Origin: Anaerolineales bacterium UBA5195 | GTDB taxonomy: Bacteria > Chloroflexota > Anaerolineae > Anaerolineales > Villigracilaceae | Length of the DNA: 64,000 nucleotides | Assembly: GCA_002412925.1 (NCBI GenBank) | Contig: DHVZ01000109.1 | Span: 29,616-93,615 of the forward strand | Direction of reading: 5' to 3' | Notes under the pieces: model-generated | Database searches by the model: none | Told to the model about the DNA's origin: nothing | Seen by the model: the letters and a program-made list of their open reading frames with translations, nothing else | In this document: positions 38,006-46,657 of the stretch, in pieces | Position numbering within the stretch: the first letter of the stretch is position 1 | How the letters are laid out: each line of letters begins with the position of its first letter | Program-made: the position numbers and the translations under genes

Positions 38006-40156
38006 ATGAAACAGGTCTTGCAAAACATGCGCGACGGGAAAACCACCGTCGCCGAAGTCCCCGTCCCCACTCCGCGCGCCGGGCAGGCGCTCGTTAAAAT
38101 CGCTGCCTCGCTCGTCTCGGCTGGCACCGAACGGATGCTGGTCGAATTCGGCGAGAAAAGCCTGGTCGGCAAGGCCCGCTCTCGCCCTGACCTTGTCCGC
38201 CAAGTGCTCGACAAAATGAAACGCGAAGGGATTGTCGCCACGCTTGAAGCCACTTTTAACCGCCTCGATTCACCCATGTCATTGGGCTATTCCTCGGCGG
38301 GCACGATCATCGGTCTCGGCGAAGGTCTGGACGGTTTCAAGCTTGGCCAGCGGGTGGCCTGCGCAGGCGGCGGATATGCCGTCCACGCCGAGTACAATCT
38401 GGTGCCGGGCAGCCTGCTCACCCCCCTGCCCGATTCTGTTGATTTCGAATCTGCCGCGTTCACCACCCTGGGCGCGATTGCTTTGCACGGTTTCCGGTTG
38501 GCGGAGCCGCAAGTCGGTGAGCGCGTGGCGGTGATCGGTCTGGGGCTTTTGGGATTAATGACGGTTCAGATTGCGTCTGCGGCCGGGTGCCGAGTTTTTG
38601 GGATCGATACCAACCCGGAGCGGGCCCAGCTCGCGAAACAATTCGGGATTGAAGCGGTCTCCCGTCAAGACGCCGTGGACGCCTCCCAGGCTTTCACCGC
38701 CAACCGCGGGTTCGACAGTGTCATCATCTGCGCCGACACCCCTTCGAACGACCCGGTGGAACTGGCCGGGGCGATTGCCCGCGACCGGGCCAAAGTGGTC
38801 GCAACGGGCGCGGTCGGGCTGACCTTCCCGCGCAAAGTCTATTACGAAAAAGAATTGAGCTTTATCAACTCGCGCTCCTACGGCCCTGGCCGCTATGACC
38901 CGGCCTACGAAGAAAACGGACGCGATTACCCGCTTGGCTATGTGCGCTGGACCGAGGGCCGCAACTTCCAGACGATTGTCGAACTGTTGGAAAGCGGCAA
39001 ACTAAAAGTCGGGTCACTGATTACGCATCGCTTCCCGATTGAAAAAGCGGCGGAGGCCTATGAAGTCATTACGGGCAAGCAAAAGGTACCGTTTATTGGG
39101 GTAGTTTTGGCCTACGGCCATACCAAGGACGAAGGACGAAAGACCATTGTTTTCCCTTCCGTCCTCCATCCTCCGTCCTCGGTCGTGAAACTCGGCATCC
39201 TTGGCGCGGGTCTGTTCGCCAATGCCACGCTGCTCCCCGCGCTTAAAAAGGTGAAAGAAATCGAATTGGTTGGCATCGCCTCGGCGGGCGGAATGCACGC
39301 CCAGCACTCCGGCCAGAAATTCGGATTCCAATACGCCTGCTCGGATGACAAGCAAATCCTAAATGACTCGAACATCAATACGGTTGCCATCCTGACCCGA
39401 CACGATACCCACGCTGATTTGGTGGTGAGGGCGCTCCAGGCTGGGAAACACGTGTTTGTTGAAAAACCCCTTGCGATTAACAGTGAACAATTATCAGTGA
39501 TCAATGAACAGTTACTAAAAACTGATCACTGCTTACTGATGACTGGTTTCAACCGCCGTTTCGCCCCCCTCGCCCAACAACTTCACTCGTCACTCATCAC
39601 CCGTCAAGAACCTCTATACGCCCATTACAGAATTAACGCCGGTTGCATCCCGCTCAACCACTGGACACATGACCCCGAACAAGGCGGCGGAAGGATCATC
39701 GGCGAGGGCTGCCATTTCGTGGATTTCATCACCTACCTGGTCGGTTCCCCGCCGGTCTCGGTCAGCGCCCAGGCTTTGCCGAATAACGGCAAATACCGCG
39801 AGGACAACGTTTCGATGACCTTCACCTTCGCAGACGGTTCGATCGGCGTGGTCGATTACCTCGCCAACGGCGATAAATCCTTCCCGAAGGAGCGGGTCGA
39901 GGTTTTTTGCGGCGGGCTGGTGGCGGTGCTGGATGATTTCAGAACTTTGCAAGTGACGAAAGATGGAAAGAGGAAAGAAGTGAAGCTGATGGGGCAGGAT
40001 AAAGGTCACTTGAACGAGATGCAGGCCCTCGTGAGTGGCATCCGCAGCGGCGAACCGCCAATTCCTTATGAACAACTGATTGATGTGACAAAAGCCACCT
40101 TCGCGGCAGTTGAATCCATCCGAAAAAACGGCGAAAGAACTTCAATCGGAGCCTAA
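38006..40156 (+). CDS. Bi-domain oxidoreductase: zinc-type alcohol dehydrogenase fused to Gfo/Idh/MocA
   Basis: 716 residues. N-terminal medium-chain dehydrogenase (residues 1-370): AGTERMLVEFGEKSLVGKA, Rossmann AVIGLGLLGLMTVQIAS. C-terminal Gfo/Idh/MocA (about 390-716): LGILGAGLFANATLLPAL, EKPLAI, and NRRFAPLAQQL. This fusion usually accompanies exopolysaccharide genes and a heparinase-family protein. Three in-frame repeat insertions occur: at the domain junction (39125), after EKPLAI (39480) and at 39583. The rest is intact. Confidence 0.93.
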   Translation: MKQVLQNMRDGKTTVAEVPVPTPRAGQALVKIAASLVSAGTERMLVEFGEKSLVGKARSRPDLVRQVLDKMKREGIVATLEATFNRLDSPMSLGYSSAGTIIGLGEGLDGFKLGQRVACAGGGYAVHAEYNLVPGSLLTPLPDSVDFESAAFTTLGAIALHGFRLAEPQVGERVAVIGLGLLGLMTVQIASAAGCRVFGIDTNPERAQLAKQFGIEAVSRQDAVDASQAFTANRGFDSVIICADTPSNDPVELAGAIARDRAKVVATGAVGLTFPRKVYYEKELSFINSRSYGPGRYDPAYEENGRDYPLGYVRWTEGRNFQTIVELLESGKLKVGSLITHRFPIEKAAEAYEVITGKQKVPFIGVVLAYGHTKDEGRKTIVFPSVLHPPSSVVKLGILGAGLFANATLLPALKKVKEIELVGIASAGGMHAQHSGQKFGFQYACSDDKQILNDSNINTVAILTRHDTHADLVVRALQAGKHVFVEKPLAINSEQLSVINEQLLKTDHCLLMTGFNRRFAPLAQQLHSSLITRQEPLYAHYRINAGCIPLNHWTHDPEQGGGRIIGEGCHFVDFITYLVGSPPVSVSAQALPNNGKYREDNVSMTFTFADGSIGVVDYLANGDKSFPKERVEVFCGGLVAVLDDFRTLQVTKDGKRKEVKLMGQDKGHLNEMQALVSGIRSGEPPIPYEQLIDVTKATFAAVESIRKNGERTSIGA
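39125..39181 (+). repeat. In-frame inverted repeat at the ADH-Gfo/Idh fusion junction
   Basis: aaggacgaaggacgaaagacc pairs imperfectly with gtcctccatcctccgtcct. It encodes KDEGRKTIVFPSVLHPPSSV between VVLAYGH (end of ADH) and VKLGILGAG (start of Gfo/Idh). Confidence 0.75.
39480..39541 (+). repeat. In-frame CAGTGATCA inverted repeat in oxidoreductase
   Basis: CAGTGATCA (39495-39503) and TGATCACTG (39523-39531) are perfect arms inside a longer cagtgaacaattat... context. Encodes SEQLSVINEQLLKTDHCLL right after the conserved EKPLAIN of the Gfo/Idh domain. A cactcgtcactcatcac unit follows at 39583-39607. Confidence 0.75.
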
Positions 40157-40162
40157 ATCCTG

Positions 40163-40879
40163 ATGAAACAACTCCTGATCATCAAACTCGGCGACACCCT
40201 GCCCGACCTGGCCGCGCGCCGTGGGAATTTCGAAGACTGGTTTATCGTCGGTCTTGGGCTGGACAACGCCCAACTCCAGGTTTTTGACCCGCGCACAGGG
40301 GCGGATTTCCCGTCTTTGGCTGACCTGGCTGGAGTGCTATTGACCGGTTCGCACGCGATGGTCACTGAGCGACACGACTGGAGCGAACGAACTGCAGCCT
40401 GGATCAAGCAAGTAGTTGAAACCGGCCTCCCCACCCTGGGCGTTTGTTACGGCCATCAAGTGCTGGCGCACGCCTTTGGCGGCCAGGTGGGGAATAATCC
40501 GTGCGGGACCCAGGAAGGAACAACCAGCATCCAACTGACTCCCGCCGGGCTGGTGGACCCACTCTTGGGCGGGCTGGGCATGGTCTTCGATGCGCAGGTC
40601 GCACATGCCCAATCGGTGTTGAGCCTGCCGCAAGGCGCTGTCCGCCTGGCGTTCGACGCCTGGGACGCCAACCAGGCCTTTCGGATTGGCGAAAACGCCT
40701 GGGGTGTCCAGTTCCATCCCGAGATGGACGCCGACATCATGCGCACTTACCTCCGCGCCGAAAGCGCCGATCTGCTTGCCGAGGGGCAGGCCCCGGAGAA
40801 AATCCTGGCGGCCGTCCGCGAAACTCCCGTGGCAGCGCAAGTGCTGAGCCGGTTTGCAAAGCTGGCAATTGAGAAATAA
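40163..40879 (+). CDS. Class I glutamine amidotransferase (GATase1-like)
   Basis: 238 residues. Nucleophile elbow GVCYGHQVLAHAFGG (Cys about residue 94) and His in WGVQFHPEMDADIM, the catalytic His-Glu pair. Single-domain proteins of this kind resemble GMP-synthase amidotransferase subunits or gamma-glutamyl hydrolases of small amines; the substrate is unknown. It starts 7 bases after the oxidoreductase stop. Confidence 0.88.
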   Translation: MKQLLIIKLGDTLPDLAARRGNFEDWFIVGLGLDNAQLQVFDPRTGADFPSLADLAGVLLTGSHAMVTERHDWSERTAAWIKQVVETGLPTLGVCYGHQVLAHAFGGQVGNNPCGTQEGTTSIQLTPAGLVDPLLGGLGMVFDAQVAHAQSVLSLPQGAVRLAFDAWDANQAFRIGENAWGVQFHPEMDADIMRTYLRAESADLLAEGQAPEKILAAVRETPVAAQVLSRFAKLAIEK

Positions 40880-40883
40880 TCCC

Positions 40884-41345
40884 TTGATTTTCACCATTGA
40901 AGGCCCTTTGCTGGGACAATCCAGCGCCTGCGAACGGATTCTGCGCGCCCTGCCTGACTGGTTCGGGATCGAAGCTGTCATTCAGGGCTATGCCGCAACC
41001 GTCCCCAGCCTGCCAACCTTCCTGGCCAGAGTGGACAATCAAACCGTTGGCTTTTTGAGCCTGAAACAGCACAATCCCTACGCGGCGGAAATCTACGTCA
41101 TGGGTGTCCTGCCAGCCTCCCAACATGGCGGCCTTGGCCGAGCGCTGCTGGAAAAGGCCGAAGGGTATGCCAAAAACCAGCAGATCGAGTATCTCCAGGT
41201 CAAGACTCTTGGCTCATCCAATGACGACGCCAATTACGCCAAAACGCGGGCTTTCTACGCCGCCATGGGTTTCCGCCCGCTCGAAGAGTTCAGCCAAATC
41301 TGGGGCGAGAACAATCCCTGTCTGATTCTGGTCAAGAAACTTTAA
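40884..41345 (+). CDS. GNAT family N-acetyltransferase
   Basis: 153 residues from TTG at 40884 (an alternative TTG at 40854 would overlap the previous gene by 26 bases; neither has a good SD). Acetyl-CoA motif A: EIYVMGVLPASQHGGLGRALLEKAEGYA, followed by the C-terminal AFYAAMGFRPLEEF. Substrate unknown. A terminator follows. Confidence 0.82.
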   Translation: MIFTIEGPLLGQSSACERILRALPDWFGIEAVIQGYAATVPSLPTFLARVDNQTVGFLSLKQHNPYAAEIYVMGVLPASQHGGLGRALLEKAEGYAKNQQIEYLQVKTLGSSNDDANYAKTRAFYAAMGFRPLEEFSQIWGENNPCLILVKKL

Positions 41346-41366
41346 CCACAAGCCAAACATCACCCG

Positions 41367-41412
41367 AACGGCGCGCAACAATCACTCTGGCGTTTCGCGC
41401 CGTTATGTTTTA
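41367..41412 (+). terminator. Rho-independent terminator after GNAT gene
   Basis: aacggcgcg (41367-41375) pairs with cgcgccgtt (41396-41404), then atgttttaattt. It separates the GT39-oxidoreductase run from the hydroxyproline genes. Confidence 0.75.
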
Positions 41413-41440
41413 ATTTGATTCCCACAATCCAGGAGGCAGC

Positions 41441-42310
41441 ATGCAACTTAAAGGTATTTACGCCCCGATCGTCACCCCCTTTGACGCCGACGAAAAGATC
41501 AATTATCCCGTTCTCGCCCAGTTGATCGACTATCTGATCGAGAATGGGATCAGCGGCCTGGTTCCAGGCGGCACCACCGGTGAAGTCTACGCCCTGAACG
41601 AAGCCGAACGGTTGGAAATCTTCCGGTTTGTCAAAGACCAGGCCAAAGAGCGGGTCACGCTGATCGCCGGGACCAACTCCGGCGCAACGCGCGACGTGAT
41701 CCGTTACTCACAGGCCGCCGAAACCATCGGCTACGACGCCCTGATGGTTGCCGTCCCGCCCTACTCGCGCCCCACCCAGCGCGAACTGCTGGCCCACTAC
41801 CGCGCCGTCGCCGCCAACACCGGCCTGCCGATCGTGCTCTACAACTTCCCCTGGCGCGCCGGGACGGAAGTGGGCTACGAGGTGCTGAACGGCCTGCTCG
41901 ACCTGCCAAACGTGATTGGCATCAAGGAAGCCTCCAGCGAGATGAGCCGCGTCTATGAATTCCGCCTGCGCTACGGTGACCGCTACCAGATGATCTGCGG
42001 CTCCGACGACCAGGCGCTCGACTACTTTCTATGGGGCACCACGGCCTGGATCGGCGGCGGGGCTTCCTGTGCCCCGCGCCAGCACGCTGCCGTGCTCGAA
42101 GCTGCCTTTGCCAACGATTTTGTCACTGCCCGCGCCGCGATGGATAAGCTCATGCCGCTGATGCGCAGCCTCGAAAGCGGCAGTTACACCCAGAAGGTCA
42201 AACGTGGCTGTGAACTGCTCGGCATTCCCGTTGGCGGCCCACGCCGCCCGCTGCTGCCTCTGCTCGATACCGACCGCACCGAATTTGAGCGGGTTTTTAA
42301 AGGCATTTAA
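41441..42310 (+). CDS. DapA-superfamily lyase/deaminase, probably Pyr4H2C deaminase
   Basis: 289 residues, TIM barrel. GGTTGEVYALNEAER at strand 2, catalytic Tyr in VLYNFPWRAGTEV and Schiff-base Lys in VIGIKEASSEMSRVYEF. True DapA carries out lysine biosynthesis, but here the gene precedes a hydroxyproline epimerase and a DadA-like dehydrogenase, so the related 1-pyrroline-4-hydroxy-2-carboxylate deaminase, which yields 2-oxoglutarate semialdehyde, fits better. AGGAGG precedes the ATG. Context-based specificity. Confidence 0.85.
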   Translation: MQLKGIYAPIVTPFDADEKINYPVLAQLIDYLIENGISGLVPGGTTGEVYALNEAERLEIFRFVKDQAKERVTLIAGTNSGATRDVIRYSQAAETIGYDALMVAVPPYSRPTQRELLAHYRAVAANTGLPIVLYNFPWRAGTEVGYEVLNGLLDLPNVIGIKEASSEMSRVYEFRLRYGDRYQMICGSDDQALDYFLWGTTAWIGGGASCAPRQHAAVLEAAFANDFVTARAAMDKLMPLMRSLESGSYTQKVKRGCELLGIPVGGPRRPLLPLLDTDRTEFERVFKGI

Positions 42311-42380
42311 ACACAACGGACACGAAGTACTCAAAGGAAACCCCTTAAAAACCTTCGTGCCCTTTGTGTCCTTCGTGTTT
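42311..42380. repeat. AACACGAAGGACAC-type inverted repeat
   Basis: Left acacaacggacacgaagta..caaagg and right ccttcgtgccctttgtgtcc..gtgttt are imperfect inverted copies filling the gap between the DapA-like and epimerase genes. Confidence 0.65.
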
Positions 42381-42399
42381 AGGGCTTTTGGAGGACGCG

Positions 42400-43371
42400 A
42401 TGAAGCGTATCCCGTTTCTGGATTCTCACACCGGCGGCGAGCCGACCCGTTTAATTGCGGAGGGCTTCCCCGACCTGGGCCGGGGTACCGTGGCCGAGCA
42501 ATTAACCCGGCTGAAAACGGACTTCGACACCTTCCGCACCCAGGTGCTTTGCGAACCGCGCGGCAACGACGTGCTCGTCGGCGCGCTGCTCGTCCCGCCC
42601 GCTGCCCCAACCTGCCAGTTGGGCGTCATCTACTTCAACAACGTCGGCTACCTGGGCATGTGCGGACATGGCACCATTGGCCTGGTCGCCTCGCTTTCTT
42701 ACCAGGGAAAAATCACACCGGGAACGTATCGCATTGAAACCCCGGTCGGAGTCGTTGAAGCGACGCTGCACCCGCCCTCACCCCTCACCCCTCTTCCAAA
42801 TTCGGGAGAGGGGAACTACCCCAACCGCGTCTCCGTCCGCAACGTGCCCGCCTACCGACTGCTGGAGCATGTCGCCGTTAAAATCGACGGGCGCACCGTC
42901 CACGGCGATGTGGCCTGGGGCGGAAACTGGTTTTTCCTGTGCCATGACCACGGATTGGAAGTCTCGCTGAAAAACCTGGAGCAACTGACCGATTTCGCCT
43001 GGCGCGTGCGCGAAGCCTACACCAAAATGGGTCTCGCCGCCCCCGACGAACACGAAATCGACCATGTCGAACTCTTCGCATCTACATCGGAAGCCGACAG
43101 CCAGAGTTTTGTCCTGTGCCCCGGCAAAACCTACGACCGCTCGCCCTGTGGAACCGGCACCAGTGCGAAATTGGCCTGTTTAATGGCAGATGGCAAACTG
43201 GCGGAAGGGCAGGTTTGGCGGCAGCAATCCATTGTCGGCAGCATTTTCGAGGGCAGCGTCCAAGTTCAAGAGGGCGACATCATCCCAACCATCACTGGCG
43301 AAGCCTGGGTCATGACCGAAGGCCACCTGCTGATCGACGAGCGCGACCCGTTTGCCAACGGCATAAAGTGA
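42400..43371 (+). CDS. 4-hydroxyproline 2-epimerase (proline racemase family)
   Basis: 323 residues from MKRIPFLDSHTGGEPTRL, with GGAGG five bases upstream. Both catalytic cysteines are present: GYLGMCGHGTIG (about residue 90) and SPCGTGTSAKLA (about 250), so it is an epimerase and not a dehydratase. DSHTGGEPTR is the family start. It turns trans-4-hydroxy-L-proline into cis-4-hydroxy-D-proline. A repeat-derived segment PPSPLTPLPNSGEGNY interrupts a surface loop (42775-42813). Confidence 0.9.
   Translation: MKRIPFLDSHTGGEPTRLIAEGFPDLGRGTVAEQLTRLKTDFDTFRTQVLCEPRGNDVLVGALLVPPAAPTCQLGVIYFNNVGYLGMCGHGTIGLVASLSYQGKITPGTYRIETPVGVVEATLHPPSPLTPLPNSGEGNYPNRVSVRNVPAYRLLEHVAVKIDGRTVHGDVAWGGNWFFLCHDHGLEVSLKNLEQLTDFAWRVREAYTKMGLAAPDEHEIDHVELFASTSEADSQSFVLCPGKTYDRSPCGTGTSAKLACLMADGKLAEGQVWRQQSIVGSIFEGSVQVQEGDIIPTITGEAWVMTEGHLLIDERDPFANGIK
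42775..42813 (+). repeat. In-frame CCCTCACC/CCCTCTTCC repeat in epimerase
   Basis: CCCCTCTTCC...GGGAGAGGGG is a palindrome preceded by two CCCTCACC units, encoding PPSPLTPLPNSGEG. The same module occurs at 21523-21598, 49390-49443 and 61580-61609. Confidence 0.75.
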
Positions 43372-43390
43372 CAGTCACTTCTGGAGAAAG

Positions 43391-44638
43391 ATGACCAAAA
43401 CAGACATCCTGATCATTGGCGGTGGGCCAGTTGGGCTGAACGCCGCCTATTATTTGCTCAAATCTGGTCGCAGCGTGACCCTGCTCGACCAGGCTTCGAT
43501 TGGCGTGGGCAATGCATCCGGAAATGCCGGGCAGATCGTGCCGAGTCATATCATCCCGCTGGCTGCGCCGGGCGTGATCCCCTCTGCCCTGAAATGGCTG
43601 CTCGACCCGCAAAACAGCCCGTTTGGGATGAAAATCAGCCTGGAGCCGGGCTACCTGGCCTGGCTGCTGCGCTTTGCGCTGGCCTGCAGCGCCGAAAACG
43701 TCAGGCGCGGCATCCCGCCGTTGAAAGAACTCGGCCTGCTCAGCGTCCGCAACTTTGCCCGGCTGATCGCCGAGGAAAACTTTGCTTGCTCCTACCAGAC
43801 AACCGGCCTGCTCTGTCTCTACCGCACATCCGCGGGCTTTGACGAAGGCCAAAAGGAGGCCGAAACCCTGCTCCGCAACGGGCTGCCTGCCAAAGTATTG
43901 GACAAGGCCGCCGTTCATGAGCAGGAACCTTCCGCCCTGCCCGGAGTGCTGGGCGGTGTCCATTTCAGCGGCGATGCGTCGCTCAACCCCGGGCGGTTCC
44001 TGCAACTGCTGACCGAGAGGGTGCGTGAAATGGGTGCGGATTTGCGCCCGAACACACCTGCCACGCGCCTCGAAAGCGCTGGTGGAAAAATCACCCGCGT
44101 CATTGCCCTGCGCGAGGAGTTCGAACCTTCCCAGGTGGTACTGGCCGCCGGGGTTTGGTCACCGCTGGTCGCCCGAGACTTGCGCCTGAACCTGCCCGTC
44201 CAACCGGCGCGCGGCTACAGCCTGACGATCTCTGCGCCAACTTCCATGCCGCGTTACGCGCTGGTGTTCGGTGAGCGCAAAGTAGCAGTCACTCCCATGG
44301 GCGAGAAGCTTCGTTTTACCGGGCGGCTGGAAATCGGCGCAATGGGCCGCGCCCCTAATCTGCACTGGATCGCTGCCATCGAGCGCGCCGCGCGGGAATA
44401 CATCACCCTCGATAAAAAACTGGACATCCAGGAAACCTGGGCTGGCCTGCGCCCGACCACCCCCGACGGCCTGCCCATTCTCGGATTTTCACTGCGGCAC
44501 AGCAACCTGATCCTGGCTACCGGTCACGCCATGCTCGGCCTGACCCTTGGCCCAGGGACGGGACAAATCGTGGCGGAACTGGCAAATGGCGTCGAGCCAG
44601 CCTTTGATCTCCACCCGCTGGGAGTTGAACGGTTTTAG
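43391..44638 (+). CDS. FAD-dependent D-amino-acid dehydrogenase, DadA-like
   Basis: 415 residues. N-terminal FAD motif ILIIGGGPVGLNAAYYLLKSG (about 5-25); C-terminal TTPDGLPILGFSLRHSNLILATGHAMLGLTLGPGTG, the DAO family signature. In this operon it is probably the D-hydroxyproline dehydrogenase step giving 1-pyrroline-4-hydroxy-2-carboxylate. Starts 19 bases after the epimerase stop. No membrane segment apart from the FAD-binding region. Confidence 0.9.
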   Translation: MTKTDILIIGGGPVGLNAAYYLLKSGRSVTLLDQASIGVGNASGNAGQIVPSHIIPLAAPGVIPSALKWLLDPQNSPFGMKISLEPGYLAWLLRFALACSAENVRRGIPPLKELGLLSVRNFARLIAEENFACSYQTTGLLCLYRTSAGFDEGQKEAETLLRNGLPAKVLDKAAVHEQEPSALPGVLGGVHFSGDASLNPGRFLQLLTERVREMGADLRPNTPATRLESAGGKITRVIALREEFEPSQVVLAAGVWSPLVARDLRLNLPVQPARGYSLTISAPTSMPRYALVFGERKVAVTPMGEKLRFTGRLEIGAMGRAPNLHWIAAIERAAREYITLDKKLDIQETWAGLRPTTPDGLPILGFSLRHSNLILATGHAMLGLTLGPGTGQIVAELANGVEPAFDLHPLGVERF

Positions 44639-44702
44639 CGATTCAACGAATCGATTTCTGCGATGGCGCGCAATTCTCCTATGAGACTGCGTGCCATTGT
44701 GG

Positions 44703-44708
44703 TTTAAT
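44703..44708 (+). promoter_or_regulatory. -10-like box before NUDIX gene (leaderless)
   Basis: TTTAAT seven bases before ATG 44716 and no SD. Same geometry as tex and ligA. A GC-rich imperfect hairpin (ATGGCGCGCA...TGCGTGCCAT, 44664-44698) just upstream may end the previous transcript. Confidence 0.4.
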
Positions 44709-44715
44709 CAAGCCC

Positions 44716-45216
44716 ATGGACTATATCCGCGAACTCCGCCAATACATTGGTCACCGCCCCATTTTGATGGTGGGCGCGGCCATTTTGGTTGTCGATGCCC
44801 AGGGCCGTTTGCTCTTGATGAAACGCTCCGACAGCGGCTGTTGGGGGCCGCCGGGCGGTGCGACCGAATTGGGAGAAATTGTCGAGGACGCTGCCAAGCG
44901 CGAAACGCTGGAGGAAACCGGTCTGGAGGTTGGCGAGATGTCGCTTTTTGGTGTTTTCTCCGGGCCGGAACTGTACTATCAATACCCCAACGGCGACGAA
45001 GTCTATAATGTGACGATTGTCTATCTCTCGCGTGATTTCAAGCGCGGGTCAAATGGGCCCGGGTCGGGAGACCCGCGCCAAACAGAGCGCCAGGCAGCTA
45101 CCGAAGTGAGACTCGACCACGAGCACACCGAATTCCGCTGGTTTGCGCTGGATGAAATTCCTGAAAATATCAGCCCGCCGATGATCCCGACCATTGAGAA
45201 GTTCAAAAGGCAATAA
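44716..45216 (+). CDS. NUDIX hydrolase
   Basis: 166 residues. NUDIX box GGATELGEIVEDAAKRETLEETGLEVG (about residues 51-77) is complete. An extra KRGSNGPGSGDPRQTERQ sits between the last strands, encoded by a palindromic repeat (45042-45078). Substrate (nucleoside diphosphate derivative) unknown. Probably leaderless; the methyltransferase follows 2 bases after the stop. Confidence 0.9.
   Translation: MDYIRELRQYIGHRPILMVGAAILVVDAQGRLLLMKRSDSGCWGPPGGATELGEIVEDAAKRETLEETGLEVGEMSLFGVFSGPELYYQYPNGDEVYNVTIVYLSRDFKRGSNGPGSGDPRQTERQAATEVRLDHEHTEFRWFALDEIPENISPPMIPTIEKFKRQ
45042..45078 (+). repeat. In-frame palindromic repeat in NUDIX gene
   Basis: GCGCGGGTC (45042-45050) and GACCCGCGC (45070-45078) are perfect arms around a G/C-rich loop; encodes RGSNGPGSGDPR. 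Confidence 0.75.
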
Positions 45217-45218
45217 CC

Positions 45219-46022
45219 ATGTCCAATGTCCAAAACTTCTACGATGAAAACGTCCAGAGCGAATGGGAGCGGCTCGGGGTGCGCCACCGCACCGAGTTCG
45301 CCGTCACCCTGCGGGCGCTGCGCGAGTTCCTGCCGCCCGCCCCGGCCCGCGTGATTGACATTGGCGGGGGCCCGGGGCGGTATGCGCTCTCTTTAGCGGA
45401 ACAAGGCTACGGGGTGACACTCGTCGATCTCGCGGAGGGCAACCTGGCTTTCGCGCGGGAAAAGGCTCGTGAAACGGGCGTCTGGCTGGAGGATATTTTC
45501 CAAAAAAATGCCCTGGATTTAGCAGCCTTTCCCTCCGAAACTTTTGACGCCGCCCTGCTAATGGGGCCACTCTATCATCTCTGGCAGGAGAGCGAGCGCC
45601 TGCAGGCCCTGAACGAGGCGCGCAGGCTGCTCAAACCGGGCGGTATCCTTTTTGCGAGTTTCATCTCGCGCTTTGCGCCTTTCCAGGATGCAGCCGTGAA
45701 AGGGCTGACCTGGGTGCTGGAAAGGCCCGGCTACCCTGAAAAATTATTGGCGACGGGCCTGAACGTGGCCGAGGAAGATGGTTTCACCGACGCTTACTTT
45801 GCCCATCCGGAGGAGGTCATTACCCTTGGCGAGGCTGCCGGGTTCGAGACGCTCCTGCGCCTGGGCTGCGAAGGCGTGGTCGGCGGGCATGAGACCTATG
45901 TCAACTCGCTCGAGGGTCGGGAATTCGAGCTTTGGGCCGACCTGAATTACCGGATTGGCAAAGACCCGGCAGCGATTGGCGCATCGGACCATATCCTGTA
46001 TATTGGGCGCAAAAAGGAGTAG
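45219..46022 (+). CDS. Class I SAM-dependent methyltransferase
   Basis: 267 residues. Motif I VIDIGGGPGRYALSLAEQGYGVTLVDLAEG (about 43-72), motif IV FDAALLMGPLYHLWQE. Substrate unknown. It is translationally close to the NUDIX gene before and the HEAT-like gene after. Confidence 0.88.
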   Translation: MSNVQNFYDENVQSEWERLGVRHRTEFAVTLRALREFLPPAPARVIDIGGGPGRYALSLAEQGYGVTLVDLAEGNLAFAREKARETGVWLEDIFQKNALDLAAFPSETFDAALLMGPLYHLWQESERLQALNEARRLLKPGGILFASFISRFAPFQDAAVKGLTWVLERPGYPEKLLATGLNVAEEDGFTDAYFAHPEEVITLGEAAGFETLLRLGCEGVVGGHETYVNSLEGREFELWADLNYRIGKDPAAIGASDHILYIGRKKE

Positions 46023-46024
46023 CC

Positions 46025-46657
46025 ATGTCTATCCTTGAAAAATTAGCCTGCCACCAAAATCGCCGCGACGAAGTCCCCAACCAGGAACTGGCCCGCGAAC
46101 TGGTCGAAACCCAAAACCGCGAGGGACTGCGCGAGATCGCCGAAAACCTGTGGAACAAGGATAAAAACGTCCGGGCGGACTGCATCAAGGTTTTGTACGA
46201 GGCGGGTTACCTGGCCCCGGAGCTGATCGCCGCTTACACGGGCGACTTCCTGAAACTGACCAAAAGCCGGAACAACCGCCTGGTCTGGGGTGGGATGATC
46301 GCCCTTTCGACCGTCGCCGCCCTGAAAGCGGACGAGCTTTTCCCGCATGTGCGCGAGATCGAACAGGTCATGGACGCCGGCTCGGTCATCACCCGGGACT
46401 GCGGCGTGCGCATCCTGGTGCAGATCGCTGCCCAAGATGAAGCCTATCGCCGTGAGATTTTCCCGTACCTGCTCAGCCACCTGGCCACCTGCCGCCCAAA
46501 GGACGTGGCGCAGCACTCCGAAAAATCGCTGCCCGCCGTGGATGGCCAGAACCAGGCCGAGTTCATCGCCTTGCTCGAAAAGCGCTCTGTTGATTTATCG
46601 AAATCTGAACTGGCGCGGGTCAGGAAAGTGATCAAGACCGCCTCCAAAGGTGATTAA
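46025..46657 (+). CDS. Conserved helical protein, HEAT-repeat-like
   Basis: 210 residues from MSILEKLACHQNRRDEV. All-helical with repeated helix pairs (e.g. NVRADCIKVLYEAGYLAP, LVWGGMIALSTVAALKADELF, SVITRDCGVRILVQIA), suggesting an alpha-solenoid. No family recognised. A longer frame overlapping the methyltransferase was rejected because GGAG precedes this ATG. Overlaps the next gene by 8 bases. Confidence 0.7.
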   Translation: MSILEKLACHQNRRDEVPNQELARELVETQNREGLREIAENLWNKDKNVRADCIKVLYEAGYLAPELIAAYTGDFLKLTKSRNNRLVWGGMIALSTVAALKADELFPHVREIEQVMDAGSVITRDCGVRILVQIAAQDEAYRREIFPYLLSHLATCRPKDVAQHSEKSLPAVDGQNQAEFIALLEKRSVDLSKSELARVRKVIKTASKGD

